This document shows positions 1 through 8,216 of a DNA stretch of 64,000 bases, piece by piece. The stretch lies in the NCBI RefSeq assembly GCF_001499655.1, contig NZ_LN879502.1, forward strand, positions 806,001 to 870,000, written 5' to 3'. The position numbers and the translations under genes are program-made. The notes below the pieces were generated by a model. The model was not told the origin of the DNA and made no database searches. It saw only the letters and a list, made by a program, of their open reading frames with translations. This DNA comes from Candidatus Protochlamydia naegleriophila (GTDB lineage: Bacteria > Chlamydiota > Chlamydiia > Chlamydiales > Parachlamydiaceae). Each line of letters begins with the position of its first letter. The stretch's first letter is position 1.

Positions 1-448
1 TTTTTTACTTCAAATCGTCGTTCTCGAGAAATGGATCTGAGCCATAACAATGCAAGAAAATGGCCCCTAAATGACTCATCCTACTTTTGTAGGTAGGTTT
101 ATCTTCCTAATAAATTTAAAAATAGCTATACTCAAGTATTCATTTTTTTAAAATAATTATGCTCAAGTCAAAATACACTTTCACCATTTCTCATACCCTT
201 CTACCTATCCCACCTCTTTTTTTGACTCCCAGCCGTTTTTTTCTGATTGAGTATAAAGATATTTTAAAAGTTGGTTTTACTGTTTTGTTTTTAGTTAATT
301 ATTTATTTTTAATTAAGAAGTTTTAAACATAATGTTTAGAAATTTTTTTATTTGAAAAAAATAACAATGATTTTTTAATATATTTACTTATTGTAGTTAA
401 CTAATAAAACAATTAAGTCAAAGTTATTATATTTTTTTAGGAAGGCAT
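1..448. other. AT-rich upstream region, no gene seen
   Basis: No coding stretch that I would support is visible here. The DNA is strongly AT-rich with long A and T runs and ends in a good ribosome binding site (AGGAAGG) just before the ATG at 449. It probably carries the promoter of the first gene, but I cannot single out one -35/-10 pair with confidence. Confidence 0.5.
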
Positions 449-1678
449 ATGGATCATAGATTTACTTTTTCTCCAGTTTATTCAGCTTGGAATAAGCTAG
501 GGGTGCATTATAGCAATGAGATGATTAAGGTAACGCCCGAATCAAGCCGGTGGATTCGTACAGTAGCTTCAATTGCTAATGTAGCTAATAAAGCTGTGAT
601 TATCGTGGCCTTTGGGATATGCACCGTTGCTACAGCAGCTTTTAGTTTATTAGTCTTACCCTATCGTAGCTACAAGTATGGTCAAATGCAAAAAGAAGGG
701 TTGACAGAAGATTTAAACCGTTTTAATTCGCAAGAAAGAACGGCTTTACGAAAAGAAATTACAGATTATATTGACAATCAAGAGATTCGCCGCCGGTTTG
801 ATCAGCCGATTGGGGTTATGGAAAAGGATAAGCTCGTTTACGATATCATTGGTCATTCTGCACGCAGTGGCAAGGTTTATGGACCTGTTGCTTTGGTGTG
901 GACGGAGGATGTATTGAAGGCTGCCAATGATGCCAATCAAAAGCTCGTTTTTTGTGCCCGCGATGGAATTCCTCCATATAAAATTGCCATGGAATTGATG
1001 CAAAGACCTGATTATCAAGAAAAGTATCCCAATTTGGTTGGAGATGGCAAAATTTCCTTAGCTTATATTTCTAGAGCCGTCATAGCAAATGCCGCTAGTA
1101 GTCAGGCAAATACAGCTCTCTTTCAAAGATACATGCAGCAATTGGGCATCAATCCAGGTGATAAAGCTCTCTTTGTAGACATCGGATTCCAAGGTAGTAC
1201 AATTCCTGCCATTCGGCAAATGTTAGCTAATGCTGGAGTTAATGATGTTGAGTTTAGATTTCTGCTCTCCCATACGGAACAGGCTGGGGGCTCTATTCTT
1301 TCTGTCGATGATCCTCGCCGAGCAGAGCTTTTGGAATTGCCAAGCATTCAATCGATCCCTTTTAAAGGGGCGGGTAGTAACCCAGCTACGCATTGGCTGG
1401 AAGACACACACCAAGGAACGCGTAAATCTGCTTCTCATCTAGTAGAGGTTGATGGCGTTATTTATCCTAATACAGGCGTTCCTGGTCGAAAGGAATATAC
1501 TGCCCCAAAAGGTTCGAGAAATTTCTTGCTGAGAAAGTTTTGTCAAAAAGCAGTCGTTAAAGAAGCATGTGGGATGCCTTTGGAAACCCTCAATCGCGAT
1601 GAAGCTGTGAGAAAGTTTGATGAAACACTCCACCGAATTGTAAGATTCGAACTCCCTCTTGCTGTTTCTCACGTATAA
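449..1678 (+). CDS. ARDG-domain protein 1 (putative membrane-associated effector)
   Basis: A 409-residue protein of unknown function. Residues about 37-75 form a hydrophobic bilobed segment like those of chlamydial inclusion-membrane proteins. The C-terminal half carries a domain shared with the genes at 3135 and 6138: ARDG at 170-173, YISRA near 206, VDIGFQGS at 243-250, EDTHQG at 318-323 and GVIYP near 336. The ARDG / SR / VDxGxxGS pattern recalls domains seen in HAD-type proteins of polysaccharide biosynthesis (COG5610-like), but no standard DxDxT HAD nucleophile is present, so I assign no reaction. It is the most diverged of the three copies (FCARDG and VDIG, against FLARDG and VDTG). The start follows an AGGAAGG ribosome site. 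The location at the head of a cluster of likely host-directed proteins suggests a secreted or inclusion-membrane role; this is inference. Confidence 0.75.
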   Translation: MDHRFTFSPVYSAWNKLGVHYSNEMIKVTPESSRWIRTVASIANVANKAVIIVAFGICTVATAAFSLLVLPYRSYKYGQMQKEGLTEDLNRFNSQERTALRKEITDYIDNQEIRRRFDQPIGVMEKDKLVYDIIGHSARSGKVYGPVALVWTEDVLKAANDANQKLVFCARDGIPPYKIAMELMQRPDYQEKYPNLVGDGKISLAYISRAVIANAASSQANTALFQRYMQQLGINPGDKALFVDIGFQGSTIPAIRQMLANAGVNDVEFRFLLSHTEQAGGSILSVDDPRRAELLELPSIQSIPFKGAGSNPATHWLEDTHQGTRKSASHLVEVDGVIYPNTGVPGRKEYTAPKGSRNFLLRKFCQKAVVKEACGMPLETLNRDEAVRKFDETLHRIVRFELPLAVSHV

Positions 1679-1704
1679 GCTGAAATTCGTTTAATAGGTT
1701 GTAT

Positions 1705-1740
1705 AGAAGTTGTACTGGCTGTTTAGCCAGTTCGACTTCT
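1705..1740 (+). terminator. Rho-independent terminator
   Basis: A stem of about 15 base pairs with two mismatches and a GTTT loop (AGAAGTTGTACTGGCT against AGCCAGTTCGACTTCT), followed by TCTTT, lies 27 bases after the stop codon of the first gene. Confidence 0.65.
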
Positions 1741-1832
1741 TCTTTAAAATGCCGTGCACGGTAGTGTTTGCGCATCTTCACGTCTGTATTTTAAGCAGAT
1801 TGTTTGAGGCTAAGTCATAAAATGAGATAAAT

Positions 1833-3026
1833 ATGATTGAATCAATAAGGGCTCATCAACCGACAGGACTTGTAGATCAGAAAGACAGATCTTTAGTTAA
1901 ATCAATGGGGCGCACATTTCGCTGGATTAAAGATAAACTCGATCCAATAACTATTTTGGCTCATTGTTTATTTTTTCTTGCGGCTCGAGCTGTCGTTTTT
2001 ACTTCTTCTCGAACTTTTAAAGAAAGTAAATGTGACTATGAAAGAGTTGCTCGTTCGCGCCAAACCCTGCAAACGCTCGGTGGGCAAGAAGTTAATTTAC
2101 CGATGCCTGATGGGCATCAAATGTCTGCCATGTATTTGGATACGAAGCGCTGCCTGGAAAAGCTCATTGAGCTGGGTGGAGAAAAAGGCCGTAAGCCGTT
2201 AGCAAATGGATTAGTTCAGGATATATTGTTTATACCTCCTCATCAGACCGAACTTTGCACTCTGATTGAAAGAATGGGACTTCCTTTACATGAAGAAGAG
2301 GGGCGCCAGTATATTCACTTGGGTATTCCTAAAATATTAGGAGTTCCGGAAGCAGATCAAGCTGAGACAATGCCAGGAACTGTTATTTATGCACCTGGAA
2401 GCGGGCACATATTTGAATACAGGCGCCCGACAATTGGAACGTTCATGATCGGCTATGGCATGAACATGCTAGTTTTCCATTATTCGCAGACAGGGCAAAG
2501 TGAAGGTAAAATTTCTGAACAGGCGACTTATGATAATGTCGAAGCAGCCTATCGATATTTAAAGCAAAAAGATCTGCCAGATCAAAAAATCCTGGGTTAC
2601 GGCCATTGCATGGGAGGAGGGCCTATTTTGGAATTGGCCTCCAAATATCCCATTGCTTTGCTCCTCGATCGAGTCTTTGCCGATATGGGCGATTTTGCTA
2701 AGTTGCGTGCTACTCGCCGATTGCCACGCTTTTTACATTTTTTAGCCGAACCGATTAAGCGCGTCATGAATCGGTGCTTTAATTACGACAATCGCAAAAA
2801 AATAGAACATGTTCAAGGAAGGGTGGCTCTCATCGAAGCCGCAAGAGATGAAATCATTCCCGGTGCCTACATCCAAGAACTTTATGATCACGCAATGCAA
2901 GCCCAAACGAAGGTTAAATTAGTCATTGATAGTGATCACGATAGGGATCTAGTTAGCGACGAATCAGCCCGTCTATCCCTAGGGAGATTTTTAACTGAAT
3001 CTAATTTAATAGGTAACTTTGTTTGA
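1833..3026 (+). CDS. Alpha/beta hydrolase, CHLPS 43 kDa-like (DUF818-like), Cys nucleophile
   Basis: A 397-residue (about 44 kDa) protein that matches in size and layout the chlamydial 'CHLPS 43 kDa' hydrolase-like family (DUF818); the assignment is from memory. The nucleophile elbow is GHCMGG at 257-262, so Cys259 replaces the usual serine, as in dienelactone hydrolases. A plausible triad is completed by Asp339 (ARDE) and His369 (SDHD). A hydrophobic patch at about 39-57 could anchor it in a membrane. An oxyanion region is suggested by APGSGH at about 187-192. The substrate is unknown; an ester, thioester or acyl-protein substrate is possible. The ribosome site is weak (GAGAT). It sits between two ARDG-domain genes on the same strand but has its own spacing of more than 100 bases on each side. 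Confidence 0.75.
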   Translation: MIESIRAHQPTGLVDQKDRSLVKSMGRTFRWIKDKLDPITILAHCLFFLAARAVVFTSSRTFKESKCDYERVARSRQTLQTLGGQEVNLPMPDGHQMSAMYLDTKRCLEKLIELGGEKGRKPLANGLVQDILFIPPHQTELCTLIERMGLPLHEEEGRQYIHLGIPKILGVPEADQAETMPGTVIYAPGSGHIFEYRRPTIGTFMIGYGMNMLVFHYSQTGQSEGKISEQATYDNVEAAYRYLKQKDLPDQKILGYGHCMGGGPILELASKYPIALLLDRVFADMGDFAKLRATRRLPRFLHFLAEPIKRVMNRCFNYDNRKKIEHVQGRVALIEAARDEIIPGAYIQELYDHAMQAQTKVKLVIDSDHDRDLVSDESARLSLGRFLTESNLIGNFV

Positions 3027-3134
3027 ATTTGAAACTATAAAAATAAAAGTATTTACCTTAATTGTAAAATAAAATAAAATTTAGCAAGTATGTAAACTTT
3101 TATTTGCTTAATCATTAATAATAAGGTTGAAAAT

Positions 3135-5933
3135 ATGTCATCAATTATTACACAGGGACTACCACTGCATCCTATGCCTGTTAGTCAGGGGGCGATGCCT
3201 GTTACAGAGACATGGCTGGGTCGTCATGCTAAATGGGTAAATGAGAAAAGTAAATCTCCTCATGGGTTTGAGCGAGCATGTGCAAAGGTTTGGGCAGTGG
3301 CTTTTACCGCGCTTTTGGCTATTAGTTTAATCTTTATTCCTCAGGCTTTTAAGTTTCAGAAATTTTTGAGCGAATTACGTAATTTTCAGCAACCGGTAGC
3401 TTCTGTAAATCCAACTCAAGAGCATCCACTTGTTATTGATGATGAGCCAGCACATAGTTATTTAGATGGTAGCTGTGACAATTTCTTGAAGAGTTCTCTT
3501 TTCAAGCCTTATTTGGATCAGTTAAAATGCGTGCTAAGCCAGCAACCTGCATTAAGAGCAAACATTGATCAGTTAGAGCCTTCACCATTTAAAGATAGAG
3601 TGTTAGAGCTTTATCAGCATTTGAATAATACTCCCGCTGTTTTTTCGACAGAGGTGAATCGCGCTTACTATGCAAGATTTTTAGAATTGCTACGCAACTG
3701 CCAAACAGAATCTCGCTTGGTTACTTTTCAAACGGATCCTTCATTTGTTTTGGTTAGAAACTTTCTCGACAAGTTTATTCAAAATTATATGCAAGAGGCT
3801 GTTTTTTACGAACCGGGGATGAATTTCCTTTATTCGCGCGGTCTTTCCAGAGATTTAGCTATCACGCAGATGAGTGATATTGGAAATGCCTTGGAACAAG
3901 GATTTGCTCAATTGAGTAATAATTTATGTGCGGGAGTGTCTCCTGGTCTTTTCGATCCTAATTTATTGGGCAATATTCCTTTTCAAACATTTGAACTTCA
4001 AGCAAAAAATGGTAAGGCTATTAAGGTTTTTCGGTGTGCAAATTTGGCCAAAGACGAAGAACGAAGCGGCAATAGGCTTGTAAGAGCAAGTGATGGAGAG
4101 CAGTTTAACTTGTATTTTGATGCTTGCCGAAGAGAAGGTAAGAAGCATTTATACGTCAATTTGATGAAGCGCAAATCTGAAGGAGAAAATGAGACTGTTC
4201 GTAGTGAAGTGATTGAAAGTTTAGAAGCAGATTATCCAGGCACATTAAATGTTGTCAGCCTCGACCGCAATTCCCGATTTTATTTTCAGTCGGGTCCTTA
4301 TTTCAATCAATCTCAAGCCGAGAATTTTAAAGCGGAATTCAAAACACATCTTAGAAATGATCGATCTTTCTATTGGTCCAGTGAATTAGATCAGCAAACA
4401 TGGCCAGCAGAACTTGATACGATGATTGAAGAGATCCATGCGACTTATTTTCAATCGGTTGAACAGCTGAGCCATGAGCAGCGTCAAGCCTTTATTGAAT
4501 TTACCTACTGTACGATTATCGATACGTTAATTGCTAAGCTAGAGCCAGATAGCTGTAATTTCTCCTGTAAAAGCTGTATTGATCGAGGGGGATTAACGAA
4601 TGCAATCATGTACATGTACTATTTAATCAAAAAGCAGGGTGTAATCCAGCCTGAGCAGTTTAACTACTTGTTATACTTGACGTTTCTGCCGGCCTTGTTA
4701 GTAGGAAATCGTCAGATTCAGCAAGTCTATTTGCAGCGCTTATCAAACTTTGCAAGGGTGTTTTTGGGAGCCAATCAACCTGTTGCCAAGCCATTACCGC
4801 AAAATGATTACATTCAAGATATAAGTGTTAGAGAGACAGCCATTCTTGACCAGCCAAGGGAAGAGGCTCCTTTCGACACCTTAACATTGACGATACCCGA
4901 GCAAATTCAGTGGCGTGCAGAAAAGTTTGTCCATAGAAAAAAGCTGCCTTTATTAAGCGTTGAGAAGCGCGGTGAAGTTGAGTCGCGCTATCTGGAAAAA
5001 CTGCCAACGATTCAGAGAAACATTGAAGAGCGCATCGAGCAATCGGGAATTGTCCTTGAAGAGGCTGTCAAATTGGAAATGATAGATAAAGTTTCTAAAC
5101 ATTATCTTTTGTCGATGCAATACTACTCTCCAGTGATTGTTAAGTGGATGGACTCATTGCTTCAAAGAGGCGATGACAAGAAACTCGTCTTCTTAGCAAG
5201 AGATGGAATTGTCTTTCACGATGTAGCAGCCACACTTTTGGAGAAATATCCCGAGAGATATCCCAACATGACGAAAGAGAAGTTAGTTGTTGCTTGGTTG
5301 TCCAGAAAATCGTCCAAAGATGCGGCATCACGTGGAGAGCTGGCTGAAAGGTATTTTAAACAGCTGGGCATCGAACCTAATGAGTCTATAGTGTTGGTTG
5401 ATACAGGTTGCACGGGTTCCATTAAGAGGGAAATTGCTCCACTAATCAAAAACGAAATCGAATGCCAGTTTTCTGTTTCGCGCAATCCTGCTATTCGCGG
5501 CTTTTGGGATAACTGTGATTTTAGCCTCCAAGCACTCGCGTTTGTGATTCTACCTCCTAACCACGAAGATGCTTGGGCAAATGATCCTAAGAGTGCGAAT
5601 GATTGGGTAGAAGACACGCATCGCGGCAATTTTATTGGCGCTGAAAGATTAGTAGAAGAAAACGGTGTCATTTATCCCTACCCTTCCATGGAATGGGTTG
5701 ACAATGGCCAAGAGAGAGAATTAGTGATTAGAGAGACAGAGGCGAACAACGCTGCTGAACTAAGCGACTTTTTGGTCAGGGATTTTGGCCGGCAAGCCAT
5801 CATGGATTTTGCAAGGGATGTTTCAATTCCAGATGCTAATTTAAATTATGATGAAATTAAACTGAATTTCAATGATTTATTGACACGCATTCAAAAAGGA
5901 GAAACAGCATACGCATCTTGTAAACATGATTAA
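3135..5933 (+). CDS. Putative effector: CX5R phosphatase-like region fused to ARDG domain
   Basis: A 932-residue protein with three parts. A hydrophobic segment at about 50-72 may anchor it. The central region (about 200-545) contains SCKSCIDRGG with Cys478 and Arg484 spaced exactly as a CX5R phosphatase P-loop. It resembles both the CKSGKDRTG loop of SopB/IpgD-type phosphoinositide phosphatases and the CxDCLDRTN loop of Sac phosphatases. The C-terminal part (about 580-932) is the ARDG domain: FLARDG ending at 691, LVDTGCTGS ending at 762, EDTHRG at 826-831 and NGVIYP at about 843-848. It aligns along its length with the last 350 residues of the protein at 6138. Family motif knowledge suggests a phosphoinositide or protein phosphatase activity; the rest is inference. 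The start follows AAGG with normal spacing. A strong terminator lies just downstream. Confidence 0.75.
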   Translation: MSSIITQGLPLHPMPVSQGAMPVTETWLGRHAKWVNEKSKSPHGFERACAKVWAVAFTALLAISLIFIPQAFKFQKFLSELRNFQQPVASVNPTQEHPLVIDDEPAHSYLDGSCDNFLKSSLFKPYLDQLKCVLSQQPALRANIDQLEPSPFKDRVLELYQHLNNTPAVFSTEVNRAYYARFLELLRNCQTESRLVTFQTDPSFVLVRNFLDKFIQNYMQEAVFYEPGMNFLYSRGLSRDLAITQMSDIGNALEQGFAQLSNNLCAGVSPGLFDPNLLGNIPFQTFELQAKNGKAIKVFRCANLAKDEERSGNRLVRASDGEQFNLYFDACRREGKKHLYVNLMKRKSEGENETVRSEVIESLEADYPGTLNVVSLDRNSRFYFQSGPYFNQSQAENFKAEFKTHLRNDRSFYWSSELDQQTWPAELDTMIEEIHATYFQSVEQLSHEQRQAFIEFTYCTIIDTLIAKLEPDSCNFSCKSCIDRGGLTNAIMYMYYLIKKQGVIQPEQFNYLLYLTFLPALLVGNRQIQQVYLQRLSNFARVFLGANQPVAKPLPQNDYIQDISVRETAILDQPREEAPFDTLTLTIPEQIQWRAEKFVHRKKLPLLSVEKRGEVESRYLEKLPTIQRNIEERIEQSGIVLEEAVKLEMIDKVSKHYLLSMQYYSPVIVKWMDSLLQRGDDKKLVFLARDGIVFHDVAATLLEKYPERYPNMTKEKLVVAWLSRKSSKDAASRGELAERYFKQLGIEPNESIVLVDTGCTGSIKREIAPLIKNEIECQFSVSRNPAIRGFWDNCDFSLQALAFVILPPNHEDAWANDPKSANDWVEDTHRGNFIGAERLVEENGVIYPYPSMEWVDNGQERELVIRETEANNAAELSDFLVRDFGRQAIMDFARDVSIPDANLNYDEIKLNFNDLLTRIQKGETAYASCKHD
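4566..4586 (+). other. CX5R P-loop codons within the CDS
   Basis: These codons encode Cys-Lys-Ser-Cys-Ile-Asp-Arg, a cysteine-phosphatase signature followed by Gly-Gly. Position and context (hydrophobic strand-like residues before it, a helix-like run after it) fit a PTP/phosphoinositide phosphatase loop. Confidence 0.55.
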
Positions 5934-5961
5934 TCGAGCGTCTATTTTGCTGTAAAATATA

Positions 5962-5993
5962 CAAATCCTCGGCAATAATATGCCGGGGATTTG
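5962..5993 (+). terminator. Rho-independent terminator
   Basis: Inverted repeat CAAATCCTCGGCA / TGCCGGGGATTTG with an AATAA-type loop, followed by CATTTTC, begins 28 bases after the stop of the 932-residue gene. Confidence 0.7.
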
Positions 5994-6137
5994 CATTTTC
6001 AAAGGATTTTGTAATCTGAGATATCTGAAACCTCAATTGCCATTCTTGTCAATCATCAGATTTAACATGCGTCAACTATTTTAGTTAAATCATATAAGAG
6101 TTAAATTTTTTTGAGTGTAGTTTAGCAGGAGATGTAT

Positions 6138-8114
6138 ATGACGCCTTTAGGCAACACCTCTTATATTAATACGAATAGCCTCGTTCTGGCAGAGATTGTA
6201 CCTGCTACTCGATCATCGAGCTGGAGAGTAGCTCGGTTGTTTACATGCTTTTATGCACAAGTGTTGCTAGGCTTTAAAAATCTTGGAAGCTTGATCGGAA
6301 GAGTTCATTCAGTTGCAACCAACCTGTTTTCTTGTACGCAAAAGGATGTTGAGCGCACTATACCATCCTTGCAACCGTTGAGCCAAAATATCGGGCAAGT
6401 AGAGCTAAGGCAAGAAAGGATAAGTCAAAAAAGCTCTCAAAATCTTTCAGAGGTGTTGATCGATAAAGAAGGCTTGATCGCCGGTGAAGAAGACATAGAA
6501 CATCCAGAAACGAAAGTGGCAGATACGGCTTTAAAGACAGAGATTGTCCAACAAGAATGTCTTGGTTCACCAGCGTTGCCAGAATGCCAACAAGACTTAG
6601 AACGGGTAGAAGATGAAGGGAATGAAACCAGCTTCCACATTCCTATTAACCTCTCCATTGATATTTTACCTTCTGAGCCTTCACAAAAGTCTTTGGAGCC
6701 TCCAGTAAATGAAGGAATTGGATCATTTAATAATTTACTAGGCTCAAAATCCTTAGAGCCGCCCCTAGATGAAGGCGATTTTAATTCACTCAATGATAAT
6801 GAAGTAAAATTAAAAAAATCGGAACCATCACTCTCGTGGGAGTCTTCTTTAGCTGAAGGAATTGGATCATTCAATAATTTACTAGGCTCAAAATCTTTGA
6901 AGCCTATCGATGAAGACGCTTTAGGTGAAGGTGCTTTTAATTCACTTAATGATAATGAAGTAAAATTAAAAAAACCGGAGTCCTCACTCTCTTGGGAGCC
7001 TTCCTTAGCTGAAAGGATTGACTCATTCAAAAATATACAATTCCCAAAGGGAAAATTAGATACGTTAACGTTATCATCTCAAGACAGACGCAAATGGAGA
7101 AGAGCAAGATTTGAAGCTAGGCAGAAGCTCCCTTTACTTACTCAAGTGGAGAGGGACATTGTTGAAGAGCGATACTGTGAGCGACTACCAACTATTAAAA
7201 ATTCGATTTACCAAGAGATTGAAAATTTTGCGATTGATTTATCAGAAGAAATGAAAGATGCAATCGTCGATAAAGTTGCCCAACACTATCTTTTGACGAT
7301 GCAATACTATTCACCGGCTATCACGCTTTGGATACATTCACTGCTATTGCACGCGCGAGAAAGTAACAAAAAGCTTGTTTTTTTAGCACGAGACGGAATT
7401 GTCTTTTATGACGTGGCAAAAATCTTATTAGAAAAAAACCATGAAAAATACGGAGACTATCCAGACGATCACTTGATTGTAGCATGGCTTTCCCGTAAAT
7501 CTTCGATGAATTTGGAAGGCCGCGGTGATTTGGCCCAAAGATATTTTAAGCAGCTTGGGATTGAAGCGCATGAGCCTATTATTTTAGTTGATACGGGAGT
7601 CACCGGTTCTATTAAACGCAATATTTCGGCACTTGTAAATAATGATTTGGAAGCCCAATTTTCTATTTCACGCAATCCAGCTATCTACGGTTTTTGGGAC
7701 AATAGCGATTTTACAATCCAGGCCATCGCATTAATTATACTTCCACCTACTCACCAGGATGCTTGGGTCAATGATCCTCAAGTTGGCAATCGTTGGCTTG
7801 AAGATACTCATCGAGGGAATTTCATCGGAGCAGAACGCTTTGAGGATGATTGCGAGAATGGAGTCATTTATCCTGTTCCTTCGATGGAAATGAGGAATAA
7901 TACATTAGTTCTGAATCAAGTAAGCGTAAACTCAGAAAATGATTTATGCGATTTCTTAGTTAGAGAATTTGGACGCCGGGCAGTGACGGACTTTGCATTA
8001 AGCAACGTGGATGAAGAAACGTTAGATTACAATGAAATTAAGCGTAATTTGAATGATCTCTTGACACGCATCCAAAAAGCAGAAGCATTTATTACGACTT
8101 GCACGCACGATTAA
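6138..8114 (+). CDS. ARDG-domain protein 3 with repeat-bearing N-terminus
   Basis: A 658-residue paralogue of the preceding gene. I chose ATG 6138 rather than 6132 because AGGAG at 6127-6131 then has six bases of spacing. Residues up to about 170 are variable, with a weakly hydrophobic stretch near 35-65. Residues about 190-300 are acidic and made of imperfect 48-52-residue repeats (see repeat entry). The C-terminal 350 residues align closely with the 932-residue protein: FLARDG, WLSRKSS, LVDTGVTGS, EDTHRG and NGVIYP are all retained. It lacks the CX5R phosphatase-like part. The shared domain and variable N-termini look like one module attached to different delivery or targeting regions. Function is unknown. 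Confidence 0.75.
   Translation: MTPLGNTSYINTNSLVLAEIVPATRSSSWRVARLFTCFYAQVLLGFKNLGSLIGRVHSVATNLFSCTQKDVERTIPSLQPLSQNIGQVELRQERISQKSSQNLSEVLIDKEGLIAGEEDIEHPETKVADTALKTEIVQQECLGSPALPECQQDLERVEDEGNETSFHIPINLSIDILPSEPSQKSLEPPVNEGIGSFNNLLGSKSLEPPLDEGDFNSLNDNEVKLKKSEPSLSWESSLAEGIGSFNNLLGSKSLKPIDEDALGEGAFNSLNDNEVKLKKPESSLSWEPSLAERIDSFKNIQFPKGKLDTLTLSSQDRRKWRRARFEARQKLPLLTQVERDIVEERYCERLPTIKNSIYQEIENFAIDLSEEMKDAIVDKVAQHYLLTMQYYSPAITLWIHSLLLHARESNKKLVFLARDGIVFYDVAKILLEKNHEKYGDYPDDHLIVAWLSRKSSMNLEGRGDLAQRYFKQLGIEAHEPIILVDTGVTGSIKRNISALVNNDLEAQFSISRNPAIYGFWDNSDFTIQAIALIILPPTHQDAWVNDPQVGNRWLEDTHRGNFIGAERFEDDCENGVIYPVPSMEMRNNTLVLNQVSVNSENDLCDFLVREFGRRAVTDFALSNVDEETLDYNEIKRNLNDLLTRIQKAEAFITTCTHD
6711..7040 (+). 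repeat. In-frame tandem repeats in the ARDG protein 3 gene
   Basis: Units starting at 6711, 6855 and 7011 (spacing 144 and 156 bases, 48 and 52 codons) encode the recurring blocks GIGSFNNLLGSKSL and FNSLNDNEVKLKK. The third copy is partial. The nucleotide identity of the first two copies is high, which points to recent duplication. Confidence 0.8.
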
Positions 8115-8216
8115 TATTAATGCGCTTCAATAGCGTTTAGTTGGATTTTATTGCGCAATCAAGCTAATCTATTTTTTTGTAATTATAATAAACAAACAAC
8201 TTAAGTAATAAGTAAT

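Noticed and set aside
5216-5671. 151-residue minus-strand frame inside the 932-residue gene
   Set aside because: It is antisense to a conserved domain whose motifs explain the coding strand; long frame is a by-product of codon bias.
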